Of a DNA stretch of 64,000 nucleotides, positions 24,645 through 32,629 are shown one piece after another (within the stretch, counting starts at the first letter, position 1; every line of letters begins with the position of its first letter). The position numbers and the translations under genes were made by a program. The notes below the pieces were generated by a model that was not told the DNA's origin, made no database searches, and worked only from the letters and a program-made list of their open reading frames with translations. This DNA is from JAGVSZ01 sp035456405 (GTDB lineage Bacteria > Pseudomonadota > Gammaproteobacteria > Burkholderiales > SG8-39), in NCBI GenBank assembly GCA_035456405.1, contig DATIDG010000008.1, forward strand, positions 1 through 64,000. Reading direction: 5' to 3'.

Positions 24645-24677
24645 GATGCAGAACACCTCGACGAGGTGTTCTGCATC
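24645..24677. promoter_or_regulatory. 33-base perfect palindrome, probable operator
   Basis: Two 16-base arms, GATGCAGAACACCTCG at 24645-24660 and its exact reverse complement at 24662-24677, flank a single A at 24661. It sits immediately upstream of the operon's -10 and 177 bases before glyQ. No T run follows on either strand, so it is less like a terminator than a binding site for a dimeric regulator (TetR, GntR or LysR class). No regulator gene is adjacent. Confidence 0.65.
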
Positions 24678-24805
24678 TGACCTGCGCGCGCACCATCGCG
24701 TCATGCGCAATCAACCAGTTGCGCCACGGCTCGGACCACGGAACGGTCACTCCCGGAGTCGCGCCCGTTCTGCGTCATCCCCATAGCGCGTGCGGCGCCT
24801 GCCTG

Positions 24806-24811
24806 TAGAAT
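24806..24811 (+). promoter_or_regulatory. Putative -10 element of the glyQS promoter
   Basis: TAGAAT followed by TGCGCCC, 43 bases before the glyQ ATG. It has the same hexamer as the rpe and dusB candidates. Confidence 0.4.
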
Positions 24812-24854
24812 TGCGCCCTTTCCGGCGCCCGACGCGCGGACGCCCCGGCCGATC

Positions 24855-25733
24855 ATGCAGACCTTCCAGGACATCATTCTCCGCCTCCAGACCTTCTGGG
24901 GCGAACGAGGATGCGTGCTACTCCAGCCGTACGACATGGAGGTCGGCGCCGGCACGTTCCACACCGCGACGTTCCTGCGCGCGATCGGCCCCGAGCCGTG
25001 GAACGCCGCGTACGTGCAGCCCTCGCGCCGTCCGAAGGACGGCCGCTACGGCGAGAACCCGAACCGGCTGCAGCACTACTACCAGTACCAGGTGGTGCTC
25101 AAGCCCTCGCCCGACGACATCCAGGACCTGTACCTAGACAGCCTGCGCGCGCTCGGCGTCGATCCTGCGGAGCACGACATCCGGTTCGTCGAGGACGACT
25201 GGGAGTCGCCGACGCTCGGCGCGTGGGGCCTCGGCTGGGAAGTTTGGCTCGACGGCATGGAGGTGACGCAGTTCACCTACTTCCAGGAGGTCGGCTCGCT
25301 CACGTGCAAGCCGGTGCTCGGCGAGATCACCTACGGGCTCGAGCGGCTTGCGATGTACCTGCAGGGCGTCGAGAACGTTTTCGACCTGGTATGGGCCCCG
25401 GGCGTCACCTACGGCGACGTCTTTCACCAGAACGAGGTGGAGCAGTCGAAGTATAACTTCGAGGAGAGCGACCCGAAGTGGCTGCTCGAACTGTTCGACG
25501 GGTTCGAGCGCGAAGCCAAGCGGCTGCTCGAGGGCGGGCTCACGCTGCCCGGCTACGAGATGGTCATGAAGTGCTCGCACACCTTCAACCTGCTGGACGC
25601 GCGCGGGGCGATCTCGACCACCGAGCGCGCCGCGTACATCGCGCGGGTGCGCGCCCTCGCGCGCGCGGCGGCTCAGGCCTATTACGAGTCGCGCGAGCGG
25701 CTCGGCTTCCCGATGCTGAAGAAGGCATCGTAA
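24855..25733 (+). CDS. glyQ: Glycyl-tRNA synthetase alpha subunit
   Basis: GlyQ is the catalytic alpha subunit of the bacterial alpha2beta2 glycyl-tRNA synthetase. The 292 residues include TFQDIILRLQTFWGERGCVLLQPYD at the start (given here in part), the class II motif region RPKDGRYGENPNRLQHYYQYQ, and VWLDGMEVTQFTYFQEVGS, all strongly conserved. ATG 24855 matches the usual N-terminus. The beta subunit gene begins one base after its stop. In related genomes glyQ commonly follows lnt; here about 5 kb of accessory genes intervene. Confidence 0.98.
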   Translation: MQTFQDIILRLQTFWGERGCVLLQPYDMEVGAGTFHTATFLRAIGPEPWNAAYVQPSRRPKDGRYGENPNRLQHYYQYQVVLKPSPDDIQDLYLDSLRALGVDPAEHDIRFVEDDWESPTLGAWGLGWEVWLDGMEVTQFTYFQEVGSLTCKPVLGEITYGLERLAMYLQGVENVFDLVWAPGVTYGDVFHQNEVEQSKYNFEESDPKWLLELFDGFEREAKRLLEGGLTLPGYEMVMKCSHTFNLLDARGAISTTERAAYIARVRALARAAAQAYYESRERLGFPMLKKAS

Positions 25734-25734
25734 G

Positions 25735-27804
25735 GTGGCCGCAAACGCCTCGCTGCTCGTCGAGCTGCTCACGGAGGAGCTGCCGCCCAAGGCGCTGCGC
25801 ACGCTCGGCTACGCCTTCGCGGACGCGCTCGTCGCGAGCCTGCGCGGCGACGGCTTCGCACCGGCCAACGGCGAATTCACGGTTTATGCGTCGCCACGTC
25901 GGCTCGGCGCGCTCGTGCGTGACGTCGCGGCGAAGGCGCCCGACCGCGACGTAGTCGCGAAGGGCCCGTCGGTCAAGGCCGGGCTCGCCGCCGACGGTAC
26001 GCCGACGCAGGCGCTCGCCGGATTCGCAAAGAAGCAGGGCGTATCGGTCGACCGGCTCGAGCGGGTGAGCGACGGCAAGCAGGAAGTGTTCGCCGTCCGC
26101 TCGGTGGCCGCTGGGGCCCCGCTGGATGAGGTGCTCGCCGCGAAGGTCGAGGCGGCGCTGGAGAAGCTGCCGATCCCGAAGACCATGCGCTGGGGCGACT
26201 TCGACGCCGAATTCGTGCGCCCGGCGCGCGGGCTGGTCTTGCTGCATGGCGAGCGGGTCGTGCCGGGGAAGGTGCTCGGACTGGAGAGCGGACGCATTAC
26301 GCGCGGCCATCGCTTTCTCGGGAAGGGCGAGATCGTGCTCGCGCGCGCCGACGACTACGAGCGGGCGCTCGAGCACGAGGGCAAGGTCATCGCCAATTTC
26401 GAACTGCGCGCCCGCGCGATCCGCGAACGGCTGGCGCAAGCGGCGGGCGCCGCGACGATCGCGGCGGGCGACGCGCTATTCGACGAAGTCACCGCGCTCG
26501 TCGAGTGGCCCGCCGTGTACGAAGGCCACTTCGAGAAGGCATTCCTGGAGGTTCCGCAGGAGTGCCTGATGCTGACGATGCGGCAGAACCAGAAGTACTT
26601 CCCACTCGTCGACGGGCAGGGCCGGCTCTCGAACCGGTTCCTGATCGTTTCGAACATGCAGGTCGCGCATCCGCACCACATCGTGCACGGCAACGAGCGG
26701 GTGCTGCGCGCTCGGCTCGCTGACGCGAAGTTCTTCTACGATCAGGACCGTCGCCGCACGCTGGCATCGCGCGTCGACGGGCTGGCGGCGGTCGTGTACC
26801 ACAACAGGCTGGGCACCCAGCTCGCACGCGTCGAGCGCATCGATCGCCTGGCCGCGCTGATCGCGCGCAAGCTCGGGGCCGAAGAGGCGCTCGCGTCCCG
26901 CGCTGCGCGCCTCTGCAAAGCGGACCTCCTCACCGGCATGGTCGGCGAGTTTCCCGAGCTGCAGGGCGTGATGGGACGGTACTACGCGCGCCACGACGGC
27001 GAGGCGGACGCAGTCGCAGAGGCGATCGAGGCGCACTATCGCCCGCGCTTCGCCGGGGACGCGCTGCCCGAGGGGCGGATCGGCGACTGCGTGGCGCTCG
27101 CCGACAAGCTCGACACGCTCGCCGGCATCTGGTCGGTCGGCGGGGCGCCGACCGGTGAGAAGGACCCGTTCGCATTGCGCCGCGCGGCGCTCGGCCTTGC
27201 GCGCATCCTCGTCGAGCATCGCCTGTCCCTCGACGTGGTGGAGCTGCTCCAGGACGCCTTTGCGGCGTTCGCGCCGGGCGGTCCCCACACGGCCGCCGCC
27301 GAGGTGCACGCGTTCGTCCTCGACCGACTGCGATCGTACCTGCGCGAGCAGGGCTACGCGCCCGACGAGATCGAGTCGGTGCTCGCCGAGATGCCGCGCC
27401 GACTCGACCTCGTGACGCCTCGCATCGAAGCGGTGCGCGCGTTCCGCGCGCTGCCGGAGGCCGAGAGCCTGGCGGCGGCCAACAAGCGCGTGCGGAACAT
27501 CCTCCGCAAAGCCGAGTTCGAGGCGGGCGAGCCGGACGCGGCGCGCTGCACCGAGCCGGCCGAGAAGGCTCTCGTCGTGGCGCTCGCGGATGTGACCGTG
27601 GACGTACGCAAGCTCGCCGCCGCGGGCGACTATACCGGGTCGCTGCGGGCCCTCGCCAGGGTGCGCGCGCAGGTCGACCGCTTCTTCGACGACGTGCTGG
27701 TCAACGTCGAGGATCCGGCGCAGCGCACGAATCGCCTCCGCCTGCTCTCCAAGCTCGAGGGGGCGCTGAACCAGGTGGCCGACATCTCGAAACTGGCGTC
27801 GTGA
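25735..27804 (+). CDS. glyS: Glycyl-tRNA synthetase beta subunit
   Basis: GlyS binds tRNA-Gly and supports catalysis by GlyQ. The 689-residue product begins with GTG and shows LLVELLTEELPPKALRTLG, YASPRRLGALV, KGPSVKAGLAADG and the HD-like core with MTMRQNQKYFPL and NRFLIVSNMQ. GEFPELQGVMGRYYARHDGE, WSVGGAPTGEKDPFALRRAALG and a C-terminal DALR-type anticodon domain (DDVLVNVEDPAQRTNRLRLL) follow. Length and motifs are complete. Coupling to glyQ is tight (one-base gap). Confidence 0.98.
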   Translation: MAANASLLVELLTEELPPKALRTLGYAFADALVASLRGDGFAPANGEFTVYASPRRLGALVRDVAAKAPDRDVVAKGPSVKAGLAADGTPTQALAGFAKKQGVSVDRLERVSDGKQEVFAVRSVAAGAPLDEVLAAKVEAALEKLPIPKTMRWGDFDAEFVRPARGLVLLHGERVVPGKVLGLESGRITRGHRFLGKGEIVLARADDYERALEHEGKVIANFELRARAIRERLAQAAGAATIAAGDALFDEVTALVEWPAVYEGHFEKAFLEVPQECLMLTMRQNQKYFPLVDGQGRLSNRFLIVSNMQVAHPHHIVHGNERVLRARLADAKFFYDQDRRRTLASRVDGLAAVVYHNRLGTQLARVERIDRLAALIARKLGAEEALASRAARLCKADLLTGMVGEFPELQGVMGRYYARHDGEADAVAEAIEAHYRPRFAGDALPEGRIGDCVALADKLDTLAGIWSVGGAPTGEKDPFALRRAALGLARILVEHRLSLDVVELLQDAFAAFAPGGPHTAAAEVHAFVLDRLRSYLREQGYAPDEIESVLAEMPRRLDLVTPRIEAVRAFRALPEAESLAAANKRVRNILRKAEFEAGEPDAARCTEPAEKALVVALADVTVDVRKLAAAGDYTGSLRALARVRAQVDRFFDDVLVNVEDPAQRTNRLRLLSKLEGALNQVADISKLAS

Positions 27805-27890
27805 ACCGTGAGCCGCAGACCACGACCCGGATCACCCGGATCCTTCCGACCTGTACGGTTCACGGTTCACGATTCACGGTTTACGATTGC
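27801..27890. repeat. Short tandem and inverted repeats between glyS and gmhB
   Basis: From 27856 the seven-base unit CGGTTCA occurs twice, then degenerates to CGATTCA, CGGTTTA and CGATTGC (27856-27890). The sequence GTGAACCGTGA at 27801-27811, which includes the glyS stop, is the exact reverse complement of TCACGGTTCAC at 27860-27870, so the transcript can fold. No T tract follows. Similar GTGA/CGTGA wording occurs before gmk (53999-54100). Confidence 0.6.
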
Positions 27891-27893
27891 CAC

Positions 27894-28427
27894 ATGAAGC
27901 TCGTCATCCTCGACCGCGACGGCGTGATCAACGTCGACAGCCCGCAGTTCATCAAGGGTCCCGACGAGTGGAAGCCGATCCCGGGCAGCCTGGAGGCGAT
28001 CGCCCGGCTCAATCAGGCCGGGTACACGGTCGTCGTGGCGACGAACCAGTCGGGCATCGGCCGGGGACTCTTCGACATGGCGACGCTGAACGCGATCAAT
28101 GCCAAGATGCACAAGGCGCTGGCGCAGCTCGGAGGACGCATCGAGGCGATCTTCTACTGCCCCGACACGGCCGAGTCGGAATCGGCCTACCGCAAGCCCG
28201 CACCGGGTATGTTCCTCGAGATCGGCGAGCGCTTCGCCATGCCGCTCGAGGGGGTTCCCGCGATCGGCGACAGCCTGCGCGACCTTCACGCGGCTGCGGC
28301 GGTGAAGGCGACGCCGATCCTCGTGCTCACCGGCAAGGGGCAGAAGACGCTGGAGTCGGGCGGCTTGCCCGAAGGCACGCGCGTGTTCCCCGATCTCGCG
28401 GCCGTCGCAGAGGCGCTGGCCGAATGA
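27894..28427 (+). CDS. gmhB: D-glycero-D-manno-heptose 1,7-bisphosphate 7-phosphatase
   Basis: GmhB dephosphorylates heptose bisphosphate in the synthesis of the ADP-heptose used for LPS inner core. The 177-residue HAD protein has LDRDGVIN at residues 5-12, TNQSGIGRGLF, and YRKPAPGMFLEIGERF followed by AIGDSLRDLHAA. The zinc loop of E. coli GmhB (a Cys-His-Cys-Cys set between CPH and CDCRKP) is shortened here to a segment YCPDTAESESAYRKP with only one Cys, so a bound zinc is unlikely. ATG 27894 places the DxD motif correctly. The next gene overlaps its stop. Confidence 0.88.
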   Translation: MKLVILDRDGVINVDSPQFIKGPDEWKPIPGSLEAIARLNQAGYTVVVATNQSGIGRGLFDMATLNAINAKMHKALAQLGGRIEAIFYCPDTAESESAYRKPAPGMFLEIGERFAMPLEGVPAIGDSLRDLHAAAAVKATPILVLTGKGQKTLESGGLPEGTRVFPDLAAVAEALAE

Positions 28428-29179
28428 CGCTCCTTCGTTCTGCCCTCTACCAGCTGATTCTGGTCGTGGTCGTCATCCCGTATTGCGCGCTGGTGTACTG
28501 CACCGCGCCGCTGCCGCGGCTCGTGCGCTGGCGCATCATCGCCGGCTGGCCGCAATTCGCCTTCTGGCTCTCGCGGCACCTGCTGCGGATCGACTACGAG
28601 GTGTGCGGCGCCGAGAACATCCCGCGCGAACCATGCGTGATCCTCTCGAAGCACCAGTCCGCATGGGAGACGATCGCGTACACGACGATCTTTCCGCCGC
28701 ACGTGTACGTGATCAAGCGCGAGCTGCTCTGGCTGCCGTTCCTCGGCTGGGGACTCGGGCTGATGAGCCCGATCGCGATCGATCGCGCCAACCGCAAGAC
28801 CGCGATGCAGCGCATGATCCAGCTCGGCGGGGAGCGCCTCAAGCAGGGCTTCTCGATCATGGTGTACCCCGAGGGCACCCGCATCGCGGTCGGCCGGCGC
28901 GGCATCTACAAGCTCGGCGGGGCGGTGATCGCCGTGAACAACGCCGCGCTGGCGCTTCCCGTCGCGCACAACGCCGGGCTCGTCTGGCCCCGCAACTCGT
29001 TCGCGAAACTTCCCGGGCGGGTCACCGTTGTGATCGGTCCGCCGATCCAGAGCGACGGCCTGACCGCCGAGCAGGTCATGCGGCGCGCGGAGGAGTGGAT
29101 CGAGGGCGAGATGGAGCGGCTGACTCCGCCCGAGGCGGTGCGAGGCTTCGATGCAGCTCGAGCTGCCCTTCCTCGTTGA
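28424..29179 (+). CDS. plsC: 1-acyl-sn-glycerol-3-phosphate acyltransferase
   Basis: The 251-residue inner-membrane enzyme transfers an acyl chain to lysophosphatidic acid. An N-terminal hydrophobic helix (YQLILVVVVIPYCALVYC) is followed by the acyltransferase motifs: block I ILSKHQSAWET, with His then Glu in place of the commoner HX4D acid as seen in many betaproteobacterial PlsC proteins, block II around MSPIAIDRANRKTA, block III MVYPEGTRI and block IV LPVAHNAG. ATG 28424 overlaps the gmhB stop (ATGA). It overlaps the following gene by 29 bases. Confidence 0.93.
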   Translation: MTLLRSALYQLILVVVVIPYCALVYCTAPLPRLVRWRIIAGWPQFAFWLSRHLLRIDYEVCGAENIPREPCVILSKHQSAWETIAYTTIFPPHVYVIKRELLWLPFLGWGLGLMSPIAIDRANRKTAMQRMIQLGGERLKQGFSIMVYPEGTRIAVGRRGIYKLGGAVIAVNNAALALPVAHNAGLVWPRNSFAKLPGRVTVVIGPPIQSDGLTAEQVMRRAEEWIEGEMERLTPPEAVRGFDAARAALPR

Positions 29180-29909
29180 ATTGCCGCGCGAGGCGCAGGG
29201 TCGCCTGCGCCACGTGCGGCTCGGCGCGCGCGTGGTGCCCTACCGGTTCCGCCGCGCTCGCCGCCGCACGATCGGCATCGTCGTCGACGGGCGCGGGCTC
29301 GCGGCCACGGCGCCGCGCTGGGCAAGCATCGCGGAGGTCGAGGCGTTCATCCGCGAGAAGGAGCGCTGGATCCTCAAGCGCCTCGACGACACGCGGCGCC
29401 ATGCGCGCGCCCCGTTCCTGTGGCAGGAAGGCGCGCGACTGCCGTACCTCGGGCGCGAGATCGAGATCTGGCGCGCGATGCACGAGGAACCACGGCTCGC
29501 GCGGGATCGACTCGAGGTGCCCGCGCATGCGACGCGGACCGCGGAATCGTTGCGAGAGATCGTGACGTCGTGGCTGAGAGTCGCGGCGCTCGCGCTCTTC
29601 CAGGAGCGGATCGCGGCCTTCGCGCCGGTCCTGCGGGTGGACGCGCCCGTCGTCGGGCTCTCGAACGCCGCCTCGCAGTGGGGCAGCTGCGTCCGCGCGC
29701 CGGATGGGCGGGGCAGAGTGCTGCTGCACTGGAAGCTGGTGCACTTCGACGTGCCTCTCGTCGACTACGTCGTCGCCCACGAGCTCGCCCACCTGCGACA
29801 CATGAACCACTCGGCCGCCTTCTGGCGGCTGGTCGAAGCGGTGTACCCTGGCCATCGCGACGCGCGGCGGGCGCTGCGCGAGCGCGGGAACCTGATTCCC
29901 GATCTCTGA
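29151..29909 (+). CDS. YgjP-type M48 metallopeptidase-like protein
   Basis: The 252-residue protein carries RRTIGIVVDGRGLAATAP and WILKRL near the N-terminus, then the family motif LSNAASQWGSC and the zinc-binding motif VVAHELAHLRHMNHSAAFW (HExxH with a downstream His). This is the YgjP/DUF45 (SprT-like gluzincin) family; E. coli YgjP is annotated as a putative metalloprotease or UTP pyrophosphatase in different databases. Start ATG 29151 lies inside the plsC end. No signal peptide is seen, so it is cytoplasmic. The physiological substrate is unknown. Confidence 0.88.
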   Translation: MQLELPFLVELPREAQGRLRHVRLGARVVPYRFRRARRRTIGIVVDGRGLAATAPRWASIAEVEAFIREKERWILKRLDDTRRHARAPFLWQEGARLPYLGREIEIWRAMHEEPRLARDRLEVPAHATRTAESLREIVTSWLRVAALALFQERIAAFAPVLRVDAPVVGLSNAASQWGSCVRAPDGRGRVLLHWKLVHFDVPLVDYVVAHELAHLRHMNHSAAFWRLVEAVYPGHRDARRALRERGNLIPDL

Positions 29910-29922
29910 AGGAAGGATACCA

Positions 29923-30306
29923 ATGCGCATGCTGCACACCATGCTTCGCGTCGGCGACCTCGACCGCGCGGTCAAGTTCTACACCGAGGTTCTCGGAATG
30001 CGCCTGCTCCGCTCGACCGACCGGCCGGACCAGAAGTATTCGCTCGCGTTCGTCGGCTACGACGACGAAGACAAGAGCGCAGTGCTCGAGCTCACCTACA
30101 ACTACGGCGTGAACAAGTACGACATGGGAACGGCGTACGGTCACGTCGCCATCGCCGTGCCCGACGCCTACCGTGCGTGCGAGGAGGTCAAGAAGCGCGG
30201 CGGCACCGTCACCCGCGAAGCCGGCCCGGTGAAGGGGGGGACGACCGTCATCGCGTTCGTGCAGGATCCCGACGGCTATAAGATCGAGCTTATCCAGCGC
30301 GACTGA
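29923..30306 (+). CDS. gloA: Lactoylglutathione lyase (glyoxalase I)
   Basis: GloA isomerises the methylglyoxal-glutathione hemithioacetal to S-lactoylglutathione. The 127-residue protein has all four metal ligands of the Ni/Co-type enzyme: His5, Glu56, His74 and Glu122. It also carries family wording GDLDRAVKFYTEVLGM, VLELTYNYGV and FVQDPDGYKIELIQ. A clear GAAGGA ribosome binding site precedes the ATG. It is convergent with rsmA and their 3' ends overlap by 17 bases. Confidence 0.97.
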   Translation: MRMLHTMLRVGDLDRAVKFYTEVLGMRLLRSTDRPDQKYSLAFVGYDDEDKSAVLELTYNYGVNKYDMGTAYGHVAIAVPDAYRACEEVKKRGGTVTREAGPVKGGTTVIAFVQDPDGYKIELIQRD

Positions 30307-31078
30307 CAACGACGGCGTTCGCGATCCGGATGTAGTCCTCGACCCCGAGGTTCTCGGGGCGCAGCCGCGGGTCGATCCCGAGCGCACTTAATCCGCTTTC
30401 GTCGACCACGCCGTCCAATGCGTTGCGCAGCGTCTTGCGTCGCTTCGTGAAGGCCGCGGTCACCACGCGGCCGAGCATCTGCTCGTCGTGCGCGCCGAGC
30501 GCGGCGACCGGATGGGGGATCATCCGCACGACCGCCGAGTCGACCTGCGGCGACGGCCGGAACGCGCCCGCACCAACGTCGAAGAGTTTCATCATCTCGA
30601 AGCGGTACTGGAGCATCACCGACAGCCGCCCGTACTCGGACGTCGAAGGCGCGGCCACCATGCGTTCCACCACCTCTTTTTGGAGCATGAAGTGGAGGTC
30701 GCGCAAGCGCGGGGCGAACGCGGCGAGCCGGAACAGGAGCGGCGTCGAGATGTTGTAGGGCAGGTTGCCCACGACGCGCAGGCCTGCGGGAAGCGCGCCG
30801 AAATCGAAGCGCAGCGCATCGGCGGTGTGCACGACGAGTCGGCCTGACGGAAAGCCTGCACGCAGCCGCTGAGCGAGATCGCGATCGAGCTCGACGACGT
30901 GCAGTTGCGGGACGCGCTCGGCGAGCGGCGCAGTCAGGGCGCCCAGCCCCGGTCCGATCTCGACGATCGCGTCGCATGGCTTCGGGTCGATGGCCGCGAC
31001 GATCCGCGCGATGACGCGCGGGTCGTGGAGGAAGTGCTGTCCGAAACGACGCCGTGGTCGGTGCTTGGCGGTCTCCAC
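30290..31078 (-). CDS. rsmA: 16S rRNA dimethyladenosine transferase RsmA (KsgA)
   Basis: RsmA dimethylates A1518 and A1519 of 16S rRNA late in 30S assembly. The 262 residues show RRRFGQHFLHDPRVI at the N-terminus, the SAM loop VEIGPGLGALT, the catalytic motif VGNLPYNIST, then FMLQKEVVERM and FRPSPQVDSAVVRM. It is transcribed in the same direction as surA and lptD; 135 bases separate it from surA, with no gene recognised there. In many proteobacteria pdxA occupies that position. Mutants in this family give kasugamycin resistance. Confidence 0.97.
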   Translation of the reverse strand: METAKHRPRRRFGQHFLHDPRVIARIVAAIDPKPCDAIVEIGPGLGALTAPLAERVPQLHVVELDRDLAQRLRAGFPSGRLVVHTADALRFDFGALPAGLRVVGNLPYNISTPLLFRLAAFAPRLRDLHFMLQKEVVERMVAAPSTSEYGRLSVMLQYRFEMMKLFDVGAGAFRPSPQVDSAVVRMIPHPVAALGAHDEQMLGRVVTAAFTKRRKTLRNALDGVVDESGLSALGIDPRLRPENLGVEDYIRIANAVVVSRAG

Positions 31079-31213
31079 TGAGTCGCTCGGCGTCGTTCCG
31101 GTGGAGGCTGATGCCCGAGGCGCGCTATTCCGGAACCATGACGCCCGCTGGGAACTTGACCCATGCTGGGAAGCGGCCAGGAGAACCCCGGCGGAGGCTC
31201 CACCCTTTTCCCA

Positions 31214-32629
31214 TCACCGTTCGTCCAGCCGCAGCTCCACGTACGCGCGATCGCGCAACTGCCGCAGCCATTCCTGATACGCCTCGTCGGCACGGCGGTC
31301 GCGCAGCACTTTGCGGGCCTCGAGCCGCTTGCGGTCGCCGGACACGTCGGCCCTGCGCCGCTCGAGCACCTGGATGATGTGGACGCCGAACGGCGTGCGC
31401 ACCGGCTGCGAGACCTCGTCCGGCTTCAGCTCGTTCATCGCGCGCTCGAACTCGGGCACGAGGTCGCCGGGCACCACCCAGCCGAGGTCGCCGCCGCGCT
31501 GCGCGGACGCCGTGTCGTCGGAATTGAGCCGCGCGATATCGGCGAAGTTCGCTCCGTCCACGATGCGCTGGCGGAGCACGCCGATCCTGCGCCGCGCCTC
31601 GGCCTCGGAGACGACCTCGTTCACGCGCACGAGGACGTGGCGCGCGTGCGTCTGGTCGATTACGAACTGGCCGGCGCTCCCGCCGCCGCGCCGCTCGACG
31701 AGCTTGAGCACGTGGAAGCCCGCGGGGCTGCGCAGCACCTCGCTCACGTCGCCCGGTTGCATCTTCGCGAGGACGCCAGCGAAGAGCTCCGGCAGTCGAT
31801 CCTGCGCGCGCCAGCCCATGCCGCCCCCCGCGAGAGCATCGGGCGCGTCCGAGTAGCTCACGGCGACCTGCGCGAAGTCCGCGCCGCCCCGCACGCGCGA
31901 GAGAGCTTCCTGCGCGCGCTTCATCCGCGCCTCGACCTGCTCGGGCGAGGCGTTCTCCGGCACGCGGACGAGGACATGCGCGATGTTGTACTCGGTGGCC
32001 TGCGGGGTCGACTGCACCTCCGCGAGGAAGTTGTCGATCTCACTCTCTCCGATCTGGATCTTGCTGTCGACCTCGCGCTCCTTCAGACGCGAGATCATGA
32101 TCTCCCTGCGGATGTCCTCGCGGAACTTGTCGAACGGCACGCCTTCGCGATCGAGCGCGCGGCGGAAGTCGGCGAGCGACATGCGATTCTGCTCCGCGAT
32201 CATCGCCACCGTGCGGTCGAGCTGCAGCTCGTCGACGCGCACGCCGGTCTCGAGAGCGAACTGCACCTGGACGCGATCGGTGATCATGCGCTCTAGGACC
32301 TGCCGCTCGAGCACGTCGGCCGGCGGCAGCGGCGTGTTCTGCCGCTTCAGCTGCGAGACGACCAGCGCGACGCGCTCGTCGAGATCGCGCTGCGTAATGA
32401 CGTCCTTGTTCACGATCGCGACGATCCGGTCGATCAGCACCGGCCCGCGGGCGGGCGCGCTGCGGGGGGCGGGCGCGGTTGGGGCGTCGGGCGCTGCGGG
32501 TTTCGTCTCGGGCCATTGCAGTCCGGTCCCGGTACCGGGGGCACCGCCGGGCGTTGCAGGCGTGCGGAACTGGGCCGCGGCCGGGGCCGCCGCAATCGCG
32601 AGAACAAGCAGGAAGAGCGCGTGCTTCAT
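31214..32629 (-). CDS. surA: Periplasmic chaperone and peptidyl-prolyl isomerase SurA
   Basis: SurA escorts outer-membrane proteins, including LptD, across the periplasm. From ATG 32629 the product has 471 residues: a signal peptide (MKHALFLLVLAIAAAPAAA), a Pro/Ala-rich linker, the N-terminal chaperone domain (VLIDRIVAIVNKDVITQRDLDERV in part) and two parvulin domains. The parvulin domains lie near residues 205-305 and 320-415 (AHVLVRVPENAS and ARHVLVRVNEVVSE). The ATG shares its final base with the lptD stop codon, so the two are coupled. A TTG one codon upstream is less likely. Confidence 0.95.
   Translation of the reverse strand: MKHALFLLVLAIAAAPAAAQFRTPATPGGAPGTGTGLQWPETKPAAPDAPTAPAPRSAPARGPVLIDRIVAIVNKDVITQRDLDERVALVVSQLKRQNTPLPPADVLERQVLERMITDRVQVQFALETGVRVDELQLDRTVAMIAEQNRMSLADFRRALDREGVPFDKFREDIRREIMISRLKEREVDSKIQIGESEIDNFLAEVQSTPQATEYNIAHVLVRVPENASPEQVEARMKRAQEALSRVRGGADFAQVAVSYSDAPDALAGGGMGWRAQDRLPELFAGVLAKMQPGDVSEVLRSPAGFHVLKLVERRGGGSAGQFVIDQTHARHVLVRVNEVVSEAEARRRIGVLRQRIVDGANFADIARLNSDDTASAQRGGDLGWVVPGDLVPEFERAMNELKPDEVSQPVRTPFGVHIIQVLERRRADVSGDRKRLEARKVLRDRRADEAYQEWLRQLRDRAYVELRLDER

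Noticed and set aside
31079..31213. Possible pdxA fragment or small gene between surA and rsmA
   Set aside because: Translations in all frames gave no recognisable motif; only a duplicated GCTGGGAA was seen.
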